A stretch of 64,000 nucleotides of DNA, from positions 111,185 through 175,184 of IMG/VR virus record IMGVR_UViG_3300042935_001174; one strand, written 5' to 3'. The notes beneath the pieces are model-generated. The model was given only the letters and a program-made list of their open reading frames with translations, did not search any database and was not told the DNA's origin. Shown one piece after another: positions 42,923 through 52,080 of the stretch. This stretch comes from a virus. Made by a program: the position numbers and the translations under genes. The first letter of the stretch is position 1. Every line of letters starts with the position of its first letter.

Positions 42923-43237
42923 ATGAAAAAATTATTCATCACTCTGGCATTAGCCTGTGCAACATTGCCAGCTGTGGCACAACATCATGGATACCACGGT
43001 AAAGGGCTTGGATCTTACCACCACAGACACCACGGCGGATCAAGTATTGGTTGGTGGGTTGCACCTGTTGTAACAGGTATGATTGGTTATGAAATTGCCA
43101 AACAACAGCGTGTCATTGTTCAACAGCCGGTAATTGTACAAAATCCTCCAGTGGTTGCGCAACAAAGTTGTAGTCTGTGGACAGAAACACAACACTCTGA
43201 TGGAACAATCACACGCACACGGACCTGTTATCAATGA
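42923..43237 (+). CDS. Secreted His-rich protein
   Basis: A 104-residue protein. Residues 1-20 are a signal peptide (MKKLFITLALACATLPAVAQ, cleavage after AVA). Residues 21-40 are rich in His and Gly (HHGYHGKGLGSYHHRHHGG), suggesting metal binding. WWVAPVVTGMIGYEIA is a possible membrane or glycine-packed segment. The C-terminus has two Cys (QSCSLW, RTCYQ) that could form a disulfide in the periplasm. A TTGACT/TAAACT pair and GGAGAAA precede it. It resembles bacterial envelope proteins. Confidence 0.7.
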   Translation: MKKLFITLALACATLPAVAQHHGYHGKGLGSYHHRHHGGSSIGWWVAPVVTGMIGYEIAKQQRVIVQQPVIVQNPPVVAQQSCSLWTETQHSDGTITRTRTCYQ

Positions 43238-43353
43238 TAGAAAAATTATTACAAAACAAGATCCTGTTAGTAACAACAGGATTATTGAGCACATACTTAT
43301 TGTATAAGATAAGTTTAGAGCTATGGTGCATAGCCTACGGAATATTAAATTAA
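43234..43353 (+). CDS. Tiny membrane peptide
   Basis: A 39-codon frame beginning with an ATGA overlap to the previous gene. The peptide begins MIEKLLQNKILLVTTGLLS and continues as a single hydrophobic helix (about residues 9-35) with few charges. It is translationally coupled to the secreted protein upstream. Tail-end membrane peptides of this kind occur in lysis and envelope-modifying operons; function unknown. Confidence 0.45.
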   Translation: MIEKLLQNKILLVTTGLLSTYLLYKISLELWCIAYGILN

Positions 43354-43361
43354 GAAATCAC

Positions 43362-43748
43362 ATGGCGTACTCAAACAAGGTAATTGATCACTATGAAAAT
43401 CCCAGGAATGTCGGATCTTTTGACAAGGCTGATACTGATATTGGTACTGGTATGGTTGGCGCACCTGCTTGCGGTGACGTGATGAAACTACAGATAAAGG
43501 TTGATAATGATACAGGTATTATTACAGATGCAAAATTTAAAACGTATGGCTGCGGATCGGCTATTGCGAGTTCGAGCCTCGTTACAGAATGGGTCAAAGG
43601 CATGCACATCGACCAAGCCAGCCAACTCAAAAATTCCGAAATTGCCGAAGAACTAGCTCTGCCTCCTGTTAAGATTCACTGTAGTATTCTAGCTGAAGAC
43701 GCAATCAAAGCGGCTGTGGAAGATTATAAAAAAAGACATGCTAGATGA
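43362..43748 (+). CDS. iscU: Fe-S cluster scaffold protein IscU
   Basis: I chose the ATG at 43362 over 43323. The product is 128 residues, exactly the E. coli IscU length. The ligands Cys37, Cys64 and Cys107, Asp39 (in ACGDVMKLQIKV) and His106 are all present. The HscA-recognition motif LPPVK (100-104) is intact. The sequence looks near-identical to bacterial IscU over long stretches, so it is a recent capture or under strong constraint. IscU assembles [2Fe-2S] clusters on behalf of the cysteine desulfurase, which must come from the host. Confidence 0.95.
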   Translation: MAYSNKVIDHYENPRNVGSFDKADTDIGTGMVGAPACGDVMKLQIKVDNDTGIITDAKFKTYGCGSAIASSSLVTEWVKGMHIDQASQLKNSEIAEELALPPVKIHCSILAEDAIKAAVEDYKKRHAR

Positions 43749-44335
43749 TTTTAAGAAACATTCCAAATTTTTTAACAAAAGATGAATTAGATTTGGCCTG
43801 GGCAGAAATTACAAACAATCCAAAGTGGCAATATTCTAAGAGATGTTCTTTTGATAATAGTGTAACTAAAAATGTATGGCGTTATCGTGTGTTTTCTAGT
43901 TACTCAGGTAAAATATTACAATCAGACCCTAGCACATGGTTTGTAAATCAGCCCAATTGGCAGTCAACTATATCTCCAATCTGGGTTACAATTCTAGATA
44001 AAGTTATGCAGGCATATGGCCCAAATTTTCAAATATTTAATTTTGTGATTAACGGGCTAACAAAAGGACAGGATGATGTAATTCATAGAGACCTGGAAGA
44101 TGATATTTCCAGCTACGAATCAACTGTGATTTATTTAAACCCAACTTGGGAAAAAAGCTGGGGTGGCCCATTACTCTATTACGACACTGAGTTAAATGTT
44201 ACAGAAAGAATTTTACCCGAGCCGGGTCAGCTAGTTGGGCACAACGGCTCTTGCCTACACCAACCACTTGGCCCTGTGGTTGATGATATATTACGTGTTA
44301 GCTTTGCCTGCGGAGGTTATTTTAAAAATGATTAA
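43745..44335 (+). CDS. 2-oxoglutarate/Fe(II)-dependent oxygenase (prolyl hydroxylase-like)
   Basis: A 196-residue protein. VIHRDLEDD supplies the HxD iron pair, LHQPLGPV the distal His, and LRVSFACGG the Arg that binds 2-oxoglutarate. The fold order matches the small P4H-like oxygenases common in T4-like aquatic phages. It is wedged between iscU and iscA with four- and eight-base overlaps, so the three are one transcriptional and translational unit. Substrate unknown. Confidence 0.8.
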   Translation: MILRNIPNFLTKDELDLAWAEITNNPKWQYSKRCSFDNSVTKNVWRYRVFSSYSGKILQSDPSTWFVNQPNWQSTISPIWVTILDKVMQAYGPNFQIFNFVINGLTKGQDDVIHRDLEDDISSYESTVIYLNPTWEKSWGGPLLYYDTELNVTERILPEPGQLVGHNGSCLHQPLGPVVDDILRVSFACGGYFKND

Positions 44336-44651
44336 TATATCTGATGATGCTTCTCAAAAAATACAACAAGCACTAATCGGTCGAGGCAAAGGTCTAGGAA
44401 TACGAATAAGCGTACACACCACTGGGTGTAGTGGATTAGCTTACCGTGTCGAATTCGTTGACAACCCACTGGATGATGTAGTAGACTATGAAGATCCAAG
44501 CGGTTTTAAAGTTTATGTTAGTCCAAAAGATATGCCTTATTTAAATGGACTAACCATGGTATGGAAAAGCGATGGTCTCAAACAAGGCATGGATTTTATC
44601 AATCCCAATGAAAGAGATCGCTGTGGTTGTGGAGAAAGTTTCAGAGTGTAA
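44328..44651 (+). CDS. iscA: A-type Fe-S carrier (IscA-like)
   Basis: I chose the ATG at 44328, with an eight-base overlap with the oxygenase, over an in-frame start at 44235. The product is 107 residues, the usual IscA length. The cluster ligands Cys34 (TTGCSGLAY), Cys99 and Cys101 (CGCGESF) are all kept. A-type carriers deliver clusters from IscU to apo-enzymes. The iscU-oxygenase-iscA order is a compact Fe-S supply module. A TAATG overlap leads into the sulfotransferase-like gene. Confidence 0.92.
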   Translation: MINISDDASQKIQQALIGRGKGLGIRISVHTTGCSGLAYRVEFVDNPLDDVVDYEDPSGFKVYVSPKDMPYLNGLTMVWKSDGLKQGMDFINPNERDRCGCGESFRV

Positions 44652-45262
44652 TGAGTGTTGAGTACCTGGTTACATCTGCTGGCAGGTCCGGCAGTATATT
44701 TTTAAGCAAACTTATCGGATGTTGTGTTGACTGGCACCAAGTTACACATACACATGATCTTGTATTACCGACTATCAATAAAAATTCAGTTTTAGTAATC
44801 TGCGATCGCAGAGACCTTCTTGCATCTATTTTATCAATGTGTATTGCTAAACGAACAGACGAATATGTTGAATATTCAGGAAAAACTATAGAACCATTTG
44901 ATATTGATTGCAATGGTTCCAATTCAGAATTTGCATATCAGTTTAGTTGGCATCGTTGGTATCAACAAAGTTGCACAACTTCTGAAACTGCAAAATTATA
45001 CAAGAACATAGAAGTTTTTTATTTTGAAGATTTCATCAATAACCATCAAACAGTATTTGATAGACTAAACATTGTTCCAGTTAGAAAAATACAAGAAACT
45101 CCAAAATCCCCACATAATATTAAAACTTTAATTAAAAATTATAATCAGTGCAAAGACACGTTTGATTCATTAATGGAATCCGAAGTGTTCAGACCTCACA
45201 CAGCATACAATCCACTTAAAGAAAATCAACTTGATAAAATTTACAATGACAAAATTAATTAA
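44651..45262 (+). CDS. Sulfotransferase-like P-loop protein
   Basis: I chose the ATG at 44651 (TAATG) over an in-frame ATG at 44627. The product is 203 residues. The N-terminal YLVTSAGRSGSIFLSKLIG is a PAPS-binding 5'-phosphosulfate loop with Arg-Ser-Gly. VLVICDRRDLLASILSMCIAKR matches the 3'-phosphate binding region with Arg and Ser. The catalytic His is not clear. It may sulfate a glycan or peptide; relatives lie at 8158 and 25421. Confidence 0.65.
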   Translation: MSVEYLVTSAGRSGSIFLSKLIGCCVDWHQVTHTHDLVLPTINKNSVLVICDRRDLLASILSMCIAKRTDEYVEYSGKTIEPFDIDCNGSNSEFAYQFSWHRWYQQSCTTSETAKLYKNIEVFYFEDFINNHQTVFDRLNIVPVRKIQETPKSPHNIKTLIKNYNQCKDTFDSLMESEVFRPHTAYNPLKENQLDKIYNDKIN

Positions 45263-45965
45263 CCGATACAACTACCAACCAATTCCTCGAGTTACTGTTG
45301 ATGGTAAACGTTTTTATGCCACACCCGATGGCAAGAATCTTCCCAGTGTAACCACAATCTTAGACAAGACAAAACCACAAGAAAAAGTCGAAGCTCTAAA
45401 TCGTTGGCGCCGAAGTGTAGGGGTAGAAAAAGCACAGCAGATCACCACAGAAGCTGCCAATCGCGGCACTAGAATGCACACATATCTTGAACAGTATGTA
45501 CGTGATGGCACCATCAAAGAACCTGGTTCAAATCCTTACTCTTGGCCCAGTCATGCCATGGCCAAGGTTGTTGTGGACAATGGTTTAAAAAATGTCAATG
45601 AGTTCTGGGGAATCGAAGTACCCTTGTACTTTCCCAGCATCTACGCAGGCACAACAGACGGCGCCGGCATACACTTGAACGAAGAAGCTATTTTAGATTA
45701 CAAGCAAACCAACAAGCCCAAAAAGCGTGAATGGATTGACGACTATTTTGTGCAGTTGTGCGCTTATGCCGAAGCTCATAATGAAATACACGGCACAAAA
45801 ATACGCAAGGGTGTGGTGCTTATGTGCGTCAAACCCGATCTTGACGACCAATTCAATATCATTAAACCCCCAGAATACCAAGAGTTTGTGTTAGAAGGTG
45901 CAGAGTTTGACCGCTATCGAGATTTGTGGTGGCGCAAAGTAGAGCAATTTTATCTACAACAGTAA
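45246..45965 (+). CDS. PD-(D/E)XK exonuclease-like protein
   Basis: I chose the ATG at 45246 over 45231. The product is 239 residues. PSVTTILDKTKP at the N-terminus, RGTRMHTYLEQYV, then AGTTDGAGI and EAILDYKQT give the D...ExK-type catalytic core of the RecB/Cas4-like family. DDYFVQLCAYAEAHNEI is the QxxxY-like helix. Such enzymes resect DNA during phage recombination. It overlaps the previous gene by 17 bases. Confidence 0.8.
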   Translation: MTKLINRYNYQPIPRVTVDGKRFYATPDGKNLPSVTTILDKTKPQEKVEALNRWRRSVGVEKAQQITTEAANRGTRMHTYLEQYVRDGTIKEPGSNPYSWPSHAMAKVVVDNGLKNVNEFWGIEVPLYFPSIYAGTTDGAGIHLNEEAILDYKQTNKPKKREWIDDYFVQLCAYAEAHNEIHGTKIRKGVVLMCVKPDLDDQFNIIKPPEYQEFVLEGAEFDRYRDLWWRKVEQFYLQQ

Positions 45966-45979
45966 GCCTGCGATCCTGA

Positions 45980-45986
45980 ATAAATA
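45980..45986 (+). promoter_or_regulatory. Candidate late promoter for the tail spike
   Basis: ATAAATA (AATAAATA with the preceding base), 24 bases before the tail-spike start at 46011. It resembles the T4 late element and precedes a clear virion gene. Confidence 0.5.
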
Positions 45987-46010
45987 CTAGAACTAAACGG
46001 ATCTCACAAC

Positions 46011-47597
46011 ATGGCTATAGTACAAGTATCAAGAATTACAAATCGGAAAGGTCTCCAGGAGAACCTTCCACAGCTTTCAGGAGCTGAATTCGGCTGGTGT
46101 ATTGACAGTCGCCAACTTTTTATAGGCAACGGAACACCCGACGAAGGTGCCCCGGTCATCGGCAACACTGAAATTTTAACAGAATTCTCAGACATCACTG
46201 TTTTAAGTAATTACACTTATCAAGATATTGCTGTAGGGTATGCCGCACAGACTGGACCAACCCCCGACGATCCAACCATTAGAACGCTTCAGGCCAAGCT
46301 TGATGACATTGCTGACGTACGGGATTTTGGCGCAAAAGGCGACGGCGCCGCTGATGATACAGAAGCTATTAATCGAGCATTGTTCCAACTTTATTGTAGA
46401 GACACCAATAGCCAAATACGTCGAACTTTGTATTTTCCTGCCGGAACATATAGAATTACAGAATCACTGATTATTCCAACCTACGCAAAACTAGTTGGCG
46501 AAGGTGCCAACTGTTCTATTATTCAACTTGATATCTCTACTGATTTAAGTAGCTTATCTGCTTACGTTGCACGTTACGGTGATAGTCAGCAACAAACCGG
46601 TGCAAACATTGGAAACAACGGAGCAGTTGCTCCTCGCAACATTGAAATTTCTTCAATGACTTTTGAAAGTTCAGTGGTAACAGATATTTTCAATGTTGAA
46701 GATGCAACACAATGTTGGTTTGATAGTGTTAACTTTATTGGACCATTGTCAGACACTGACATTAGCACAAACCAAAGTCTTGATGATATTGCCGGCGTAA
46801 GATTTTACAGTACTACCAATTTAGTTTGCAATCAAATAGTATTTGATAAATGTCAATTCCAAGGCCTAACATATGGTATGAACACAGATTATCAAATCTC
46901 AGGTATAACAGTTAGCAACAGTAAGTTTGACACACTCTATAGGGGTATTGTGCTTGGAGAAGGAACACCTATCAATGGAGGTCCTACGGGCTTCCGTGCC
47001 GTACACAATATATTTGATAGAATCTATGCCGAAGGCATATATTATGACGAAGTCGGATTAAACGTTAGTGCATATAATGCATTCTTAGATGTTGGTAACA
47101 ATTACACAACTAGTCCAGCTTGCTCAGTTGTTAAATTTGGCAATGACAATAATATTTCAGTCAGTGATTTGTTTGCAAGAACAGATGCTGACAACAACAT
47201 CTACCCACGGATAGACATCATTGGCGGGTCAGTGGATACTACTACATTGATTCAGCTGGGTAGATATGCCAGAGAATCAGGAAAAACTTTTACGCTAGGT
47301 AATAATCAGTCCAACCAAACAATTTTTAGTGTCAATTCAATTGACACCAAGGCTTTTAGATTTGATTATACTATCTCTCGTTCTAGTTCGATTAGACACG
47401 GCACAATGATTGTTACTGCACAGATCAGCGATGACAGTAGTTTAACATTATCCTACAGTGATGACTACACTGAAAACTTAACTGCTGGTGTCACGCTTTC
47501 TGCAACACAGGTAGTTAATACTGTGTCTGTAAAATACACCACAACCAACACCGGGGATCCCGGAACACTAACTTATTCTATTGCTCACCTTGCTTAA
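46011..47597 (+). CDS. Tail-spike or fibre protein with pectate-lyase-like beta-helix
   Basis: A 528-residue protein. Residues 1-45 are a short attachment-type domain (LPQLSGAEFGWCIDSRQLFIGNG), common at the start of phage tail proteins. Residues 100-440 start with VRDFGAKGDGAADDTEAINRAL, the hallmark of right-handed beta-helix (pectate lyase-like) tail spikes, then repeated Asn-rich coils. The C-terminal 80 residues are a beta-rich trimerisation or binding cap. It probably binds or depolymerises host surface polysaccharide; the catalytic residues cannot be assigned by eye. Confidence 0.85.
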   Translation: MAIVQVSRITNRKGLQENLPQLSGAEFGWCIDSRQLFIGNGTPDEGAPVIGNTEILTEFSDITVLSNYTYQDIAVGYAAQTGPTPDDPTIRTLQAKLDDIADVRDFGAKGDGAADDTEAINRALFQLYCRDTNSQIRRTLYFPAGTYRITESLIIPTYAKLVGEGANCSIIQLDISTDLSSLSAYVARYGDSQQQTGANIGNNGAVAPRNIEISSMTFESSVVTDIFNVEDATQCWFDSVNFIGPLSDTDISTNQSLDDIAGVRFYSTTNLVCNQIVFDKCQFQGLTYGMNTDYQISGITVSNSKFDTLYRGIVLGEGTPINGGPTGFRAVHNIFDRIYAEGIYYDEVGLNVSAYNAFLDVGNNYTTSPACSVVKFGNDNNISVSDLFARTDADNNIYPRIDIIGGSVDTTTLIQLGRYARESGKTFTLGNNQSNQTIFSVNSIDTKAFRFDYTISRSSSIRHGTMIVTAQISDDSSLTLSYSDDYTENLTAGVTLSATQVVNTVSVKYTTTNTGDPGTLTYSIAHLA

Positions 47598-47600
47598 TTA

Positions 47601-48026
47601 ATGTGGCCTGTAAAATTTGAGGACCGTTTAGTACAATGGTCCATTCTTCGAGAAGAGGCTAAGAATCTTAGCCTTGAATCATCTTTAAACAAAATAAACC
47701 ATTGGTGGCAACAAACACCTTGGTCTCCGTACCACCTACATTGGGACGATCTGGAAACATGGCCAAATCCCTGGGAACTTTTGTCAGATAATCTGTTCTG
47801 TGATCTTGCAAGATCACTAGGAATAGTGTATACTACTATGATGATAGACCATCCAGATATTGACAAAATTGAATTGGCCAGTTGTGACGAGACTAATTTA
47901 GTCCTGATCAACCAAGGGAAATATATACTGAATTGGTCCCCGGAAGAGTTGTTAAATATCTCTACCGCAAACATCAAAATTAAAAAAACGCTTGACAGCG
48001 AAAAAGTACGCTATTTAATAGGTTAA
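47601..48026 (+). CDS. Conserved phage hypothetical protein
   Basis: A 141-residue protein. The Trp-rich HWWQQTPWSPYHLHWDDLETWPNPWELLSDN segment and CDLARSLGIVYT follow a strongly constrained pattern I recall from other T4-like aquatic phages. No catalytic residues are recognisable. It lies between the tail spike and nrdA; it starts three bases after the spike stop and ends three bases before nrdA. Confidence 0.6.
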   Translation: MWPVKFEDRLVQWSILREEAKNLSLESSLNKINHWWQQTPWSPYHLHWDDLETWPNPWELLSDNLFCDLARSLGIVYTTMMIDHPDIDKIELASCDETNLVLINQGKYILNWSPEELLNISTANIKIKKTLDSEKVRYLIG

Positions 48027-48029
48027 ACA

Positions 48030-50348
48030 ATGACACAAATACAAGTAACAAAAAGAGATGGTAATCGAGAACCACTCAATCTCGAAAAAATGCATAAAGT
48101 AGTTTTTTGGGCCACAGAAGGAATCACAGGAGTCAGTGCTAGTGAATTAGAAATCAAAAGCCATTTACAGTTTTACAACGGAATCCCAACTGCAAGCATT
48201 CAAGAAACTCTAATAAAAAGTGCCGCTGATCTAATCAGTGAAGAAACTCCAAATTATCAATATGTTGCTGGTCGGTTAATCAACTATCACTTGCGTAAAG
48301 AAGTCTATGGCAAATATGAACCATGTGATCTTTTTCAGTTGGTAGAACAAAATGTAGCTCGTGGGTTTTATGATCATGAGCTACTAGCTGATTATAGTTC
48401 AGAAGAGTGGGAACGTTTAAATGGACATGTTAAACATGATCGCGACGACCAATTGACCTATGCGGCTATGGAACAGTTCCGCGGCAAATATCTTGTACAA
48501 AATCGTGTGACCAAAGAGATATTAGAAACACCACAGGTTGCATACATGCTTATTGCGGCAACATTGTTTAGCAAATATCCCAAAGAAGCACGGATGATGT
48601 GGGTTAAGGATTACTACGATGCAATTAGCACACATCAAATTAGTTTGCCTACTCCAGTAATGGCTGGAGTTAGAACACCGCAACGTCAATTCAGTTCCTG
48701 CGTTCTCATTGAAACAGATGATAGCCTAGACAGCATCAACGCTACGACATCTAGTATTGTAAAATATGTAAGTCAAAAGGCCGGTATTGGCATCGGCGCC
48801 GGACGCATCCGTGCTATTGGTAGTCCCATCCGTAATGGAGATGCTTACCACACTGGTGTTATTCCCTTTTATAAAATGTTCCAGGCTGGCACACGCAGTT
48901 GTAGCCAAGGTGGCGTTCGTAATGGAGCGGCAACATTGTATTATCCAGTATGGCATTTAGAAGTTGAAGACCTGTTGGTTCTTAAAAACAACAAAGGCAC
49001 CGAAGACAATCGTGTTCGACACATGGACTACGGAGTACAGTTCAACAAAGTCATGTACGAACGATTACTCAGTGGAGGTGACATCACGTTGTTTAGTCCA
49101 CACGATGTTCCTGAAATGTTTGATGCGTTTTATGCTGATGTAGATCGTTTCAGAGAACTATACGAAACAGCCGAACGTAATACCAAGTTGCGTAAAAAGA
49201 AAGTCAAGGCAATTGATCTGTTTACTGCATTCATGCAAGAACGTAAAGATACAGGTCGTGTGTACTTGCAGAACGTTGACCACGCCAACAGTCACAGCAG
49301 TTTCAAACCTGAACTTGCACCAATTAAACAAAGCAATCTTTGCTGTGAAATTGATTTGCCGACTAAACCTCTTAAAGACATACACGACACCGAAGGCGAA
49401 ATTGCACTATGTACATTGAGTGCTATCAACTGGGGAGTGTTTAGAGAACCCGAAGACATGGAAAAAGCCTGTACACTTGCTGTTCGAGGACTAGACAATT
49501 TGTTATCCTATCAAAGTTATCCTATTATTGCTGCCGAACTTGCTACACAAAATCGCAGACCATTAGGCGTTGGCATTATTAATTTTGCCTACTGGTTAGC
49601 AAAAAATGATTTAACCTATACTGACCCAAGGGCATTACCAGTGGTTGACAAATGGGCACAGTACTGGAGTTATTACCTAATTAAAGCCAGCGCAGATCTT
49701 GCCAAGGAAAGAGGAGCATGTCCCAAGAACAATGAAACCAAATACGGTGATGGTATTCTTCCAATCGACACATATAAACATGAAGTTGACGAACTAGTCC
49801 CGCATGTTGACTATGTTAACTGGGAAGGTCTACGTAGTCAATTACGCGAGCATGGTATTCGTAATAGTACACTGATGGCTCTAATGCCAGCAGAGACTAG
49901 TGCGCAAATTAGCAACAGTACCAACGGGGTTGAACCACCTCGTAGCTATGTTTCTATTAAACAAAGTAAAGATGGTGTGCTCAAGCAGGTTGTACCAGAG
50001 TATCGTCGACTAAAAAACAAATATGAACTGCTATGGAGTCAAAAAAGCCCAGAGGGATATTTGAAAATTATGGCAGTCCTGCAAAAATATATTGATCAGG
50101 GTATTAGCGTTAACACAAGTTACAATCCACAATTTTTCGAAGATGAAAAGATTCCAATGAGCGAAATGCTCAAGCATCTTATCATGTTCTTTAAGTATGG
50201 TGGCAAACAGCTATACTATTTCAATACATACGATGGTAGCGGAGAAATTGACGCTGAAAGACTGTCGCAAGGAAAGTCAATACTGTTAGAAAGTGTTGAT
50301 ACTACTGTCGATCAATCTGCGGATGATTGTGACAGTTGCAAGATTTAA
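48030..50348 (+). CDS. nrdA: Ribonucleotide reductase class Ia, alpha subunit
   Basis: A 772-residue protein, close to the T4 NrdA length (754). Residues 1-95 are an ATP-cone. Active-site features include SSCVLIE (cysteine of the redox pair), NLCCEIDLPT (Cys/Glu catalytic pair), and PAETSAQISNSTNGVEPPRS. The C-terminal CDSCKI gives the CxxC tail that is reduced by glutaredoxin. It reduces NDPs to dNDPs. Its partners nrdB and a glutaredoxin gene follow directly. Confidence 0.96.
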   Translation: MTQIQVTKRDGNREPLNLEKMHKVVFWATEGITGVSASELEIKSHLQFYNGIPTASIQETLIKSAADLISEETPNYQYVAGRLINYHLRKEVYGKYEPCDLFQLVEQNVARGFYDHELLADYSSEEWERLNGHVKHDRDDQLTYAAMEQFRGKYLVQNRVTKEILETPQVAYMLIAATLFSKYPKEARMMWVKDYYDAISTHQISLPTPVMAGVRTPQRQFSSCVLIETDDSLDSINATTSSIVKYVSQKAGIGIGAGRIRAIGSPIRNGDAYHTGVIPFYKMFQAGTRSCSQGGVRNGAATLYYPVWHLEVEDLLVLKNNKGTEDNRVRHMDYGVQFNKVMYERLLSGGDITLFSPHDVPEMFDAFYADVDRFRELYETAERNTKLRKKKVKAIDLFTAFMQERKDTGRVYLQNVDHANSHSSFKPELAPIKQSNLCCEIDLPTKPLKDIHDTEGEIALCTLSAINWGVFREPEDMEKACTLAVRGLDNLLSYQSYPIIAAELATQNRRPLGVGIINFAYWLAKNDLTYTDPRALPVVDKWAQYWSYYLIKASADLAKERGACPKNNETKYGDGILPIDTYKHEVDELVPHVDYVNWEGLRSQLREHGIRNSTLMALMPAETSAQISNSTNGVEPPRSYVSIKQSKDGVLKQVVPEYRRLKNKYELLWSQKSPEGYLKIMAVLQKYIDQGISVNTSYNPQFFEDEKIPMSEMLKHLIMFFKYGGKQLYYFNTYDGSGEIDAERLSQGKSILLESVDTTVDQSADDCDSCKI

Positions 50349-50360
50349 AAGAGAAATAAC

Positions 50361-51488
50361 ATGTCAGTATTCAATCCAATAACAACAAAACATCACACGG
50401 AAAAATTAGCTTTTCTGGACCCTACTGGACCGGTTAATGTACAACGATACGAAACACTAAAGTACAAACAATTTGACAAGTTAACTGACAAACAATTGGG
50501 TTTCTTTTGGAGACCCGAAGAAGTTGATGTATTACGAGATGCCAAAGACTTTAAAGACTTGACTGATTTTGAACAACATATTTTTACTAGTAATTTAAAA
50601 CGACAGATCTTATTAGATAGTGTGCAAGGCCGTAGTCCTAATCTTGCTTTTTTACCATTGGTATCAATTCCAGAATTAGAAACTTGGATCGAGACCTGGG
50701 CATTCAGCGAAACCATTCACAGTCGTAGCTACACTCATATTATTCGAAATGTGTTTTCGGATCCGAGTACAGTATTTGATGACTTAACCAACGTCGACGA
50801 AATCATAGAATGCGCCAAGGATATTAGCAAGTACTATGATGACTGCATTGAAGCAAGTACTGCGTATCAATATTTAGGTGCAGGAAATCACGTTGTCAAT
50901 GGCAAAGATATTGTGGTGAATGAATATGAACTTAAGAAAAAACTATGGTTGGCTATTAATAGCGTCAATGCATTGGAAGGCATTCGTTTTTATGTTAGTT
51001 TTGCTTGTAGTTGGGCATTTGCAGAACTCAAGAAAATGGAAGGCAATGCCAAGATTATTAAATTAATTGCCCGCGACGAAAATCTGCACCTGGCATCTAC
51101 ACAAACATTAATTAAAATCCTACCTAAAGATGATCCTGACTTTGCTCGTATTAGAGAAGAAACCAAAGTTGAATGTGAAAAAATGTTTTTGGCCGCTGCC
51201 GCACAAGAAAAATCCTGGGCTCGTTATTTGTTTAAAGATGGGTCAATGATCGGACTCAATGAAAAACTGTTGTCTGATTATGTGGACTGGTTGACCTGTA
51301 AACGTATGACTGCAATAGGATTAGACTGTGGAATAAAAACAGGAAGTAATCCGTTGCCTTGGACTGCCAAATGGATTGCCGGCGCCGACGTACAAGTGGC
51401 ACCTCAGGAAACAGAAATTTCTAGTTATATTGTTGGTGGCACAAGACAAGATGTTGACTCAAACACATTTACAGGATTGAGTTTATAA
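50361..51488 (+). CDS. nrdB: Ribonucleotide reductase class Ia, beta subunit
   Basis: A 375-residue protein. The diiron site is built from Asp86 ([10 protein letters not shown]), Glu117 and His120 (SETIHSRSY) and RDENLHLA. Tyr124 in HSRSY corresponds to the radical-bearing tyrosine (Tyr122 of E. coli). The protein closely tracks bacterial NrdB. The AGAGAAATAAC leader lies 12 bases after nrdA. The diiron centre links it to the phage's iron use. Confidence 0.96.
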   Translation: MSVFNPITTKHHTEKLAFLDPTGPVNVQRYETLKYKQFDKLTDKQLGFFWRPEEVDVLRDAKDFKDLTDFEQHIFTSNLKRQILLDSVQGRSPNLAFLPLVSIPELETWIETWAFSETIHSRSYTHIIRNVFSDPSTVFDDLTNVDEIIECAKDISKYYDDCIEASTAYQYLGAGNHVVNGKDIVVNEYELKKKLWLAINSVNALEGIRFYVSFACSWAFAELKKMEGNAKIIKLIARDENLHLASTQTLIKILPKDDPDFARIREETKVECEKMFLAAAAQEKSWARYLFKDGSMIGLNEKLLSDYVDWLTCKRMTAIGLDCGIKTGSNPLPWTAKWIAGADVQVAPQETEISSYIVGGTRQDVDSNTFTGLSL

Positions 51489-51514
51489 AATCAGTTTTAA
51501 TAAGGAAAACAATA

Positions 51515-51784
51515 ATGATAACAGTATATTCAAAAAATCATTGCCCGTTTTGCGATCAAGCAAAAGCACTATTAACAAAATGGGAAATTCCATTTGATGA
51601 AGTTAAAATTGACCAAGACACCAGTGCTCGTGAGTTCATTGTCAGTGAAGGACACCGCACAGTTCCGCAAATTTATAATGGTGACAAATTATTTGTTGAT
51701 GGTGGCTTTCAAGGTTTAAGTAAGCTTAACGCAGACGAAATTAAAACACGTTTGGGTATTACTAATAACCTAGGAACATTATGA
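51515..51784 (+). CDS. nrdC: Glutaredoxin
   Basis: An 89-residue protein. The redox motif CPFC (residues 11-14) is dithiol type. HRTVPQIYNGD carries the cis-proline, and VDGGFQGLSKL the glutathione-binding glycines. It likely reduces the C-terminal cysteine pair of NrdA. It directly follows nrdB and overlaps the next gene by four bases. Confidence 0.9.
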   Translation: MITVYSKNHCPFCDQAKALLTKWEIPFDEVKIDQDTSAREFIVSEGHRTVPQIYNGDKLFVDGGFQGLSKLNADEIKTRLGITNNLGTL

Positions 51785-52080
51785 AACCAGAAATTAACGA
51801 AACTTATACATTCAAACTTATCACCGGAGAAGAACTAGTTGCAAAAATACTTGAAATTCATGCTGATTACATGATTATCAAAGAACCAATTAGTTGCGTA
51901 CTAAGCCCACAAGGTTTACAAATGATGCCAACTTTGTTTAGTGCAAACAAGGACAAAGATATGCGACTAAATAATTCTAGTTGGGCAATGATTGCCGAAG
52001 CTCGTGAGGATGTTCGTAACAGTTACATTCAGGCTACTACTGGAATTGCGCCAATTAGCAAGCAAATTATCACAGGCTAA
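51781..52080 (+). CDS. Small conserved protein, Sm-like in appearance
   Basis: A 99-residue, strand-rich protein (YTFKLITGEELVAKILEIHADYMIIKEPISCVLSPQG). The alternation of strands with a Gly-rich turn resembles an Sm/SH3-like barrel. I recall relatives in T4-like aquatic phages at similar places. Function unknown. It is coupled to both neighbours by overlap. Confidence 0.6.
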   Translation: MKPEINETYTFKLITGEELVAKILEIHADYMIIKEPISCVLSPQGLQMMPTLFSANKDKDMRLNNSSWAMIAEAREDVRNSYIQATTGIAPISKQIITG

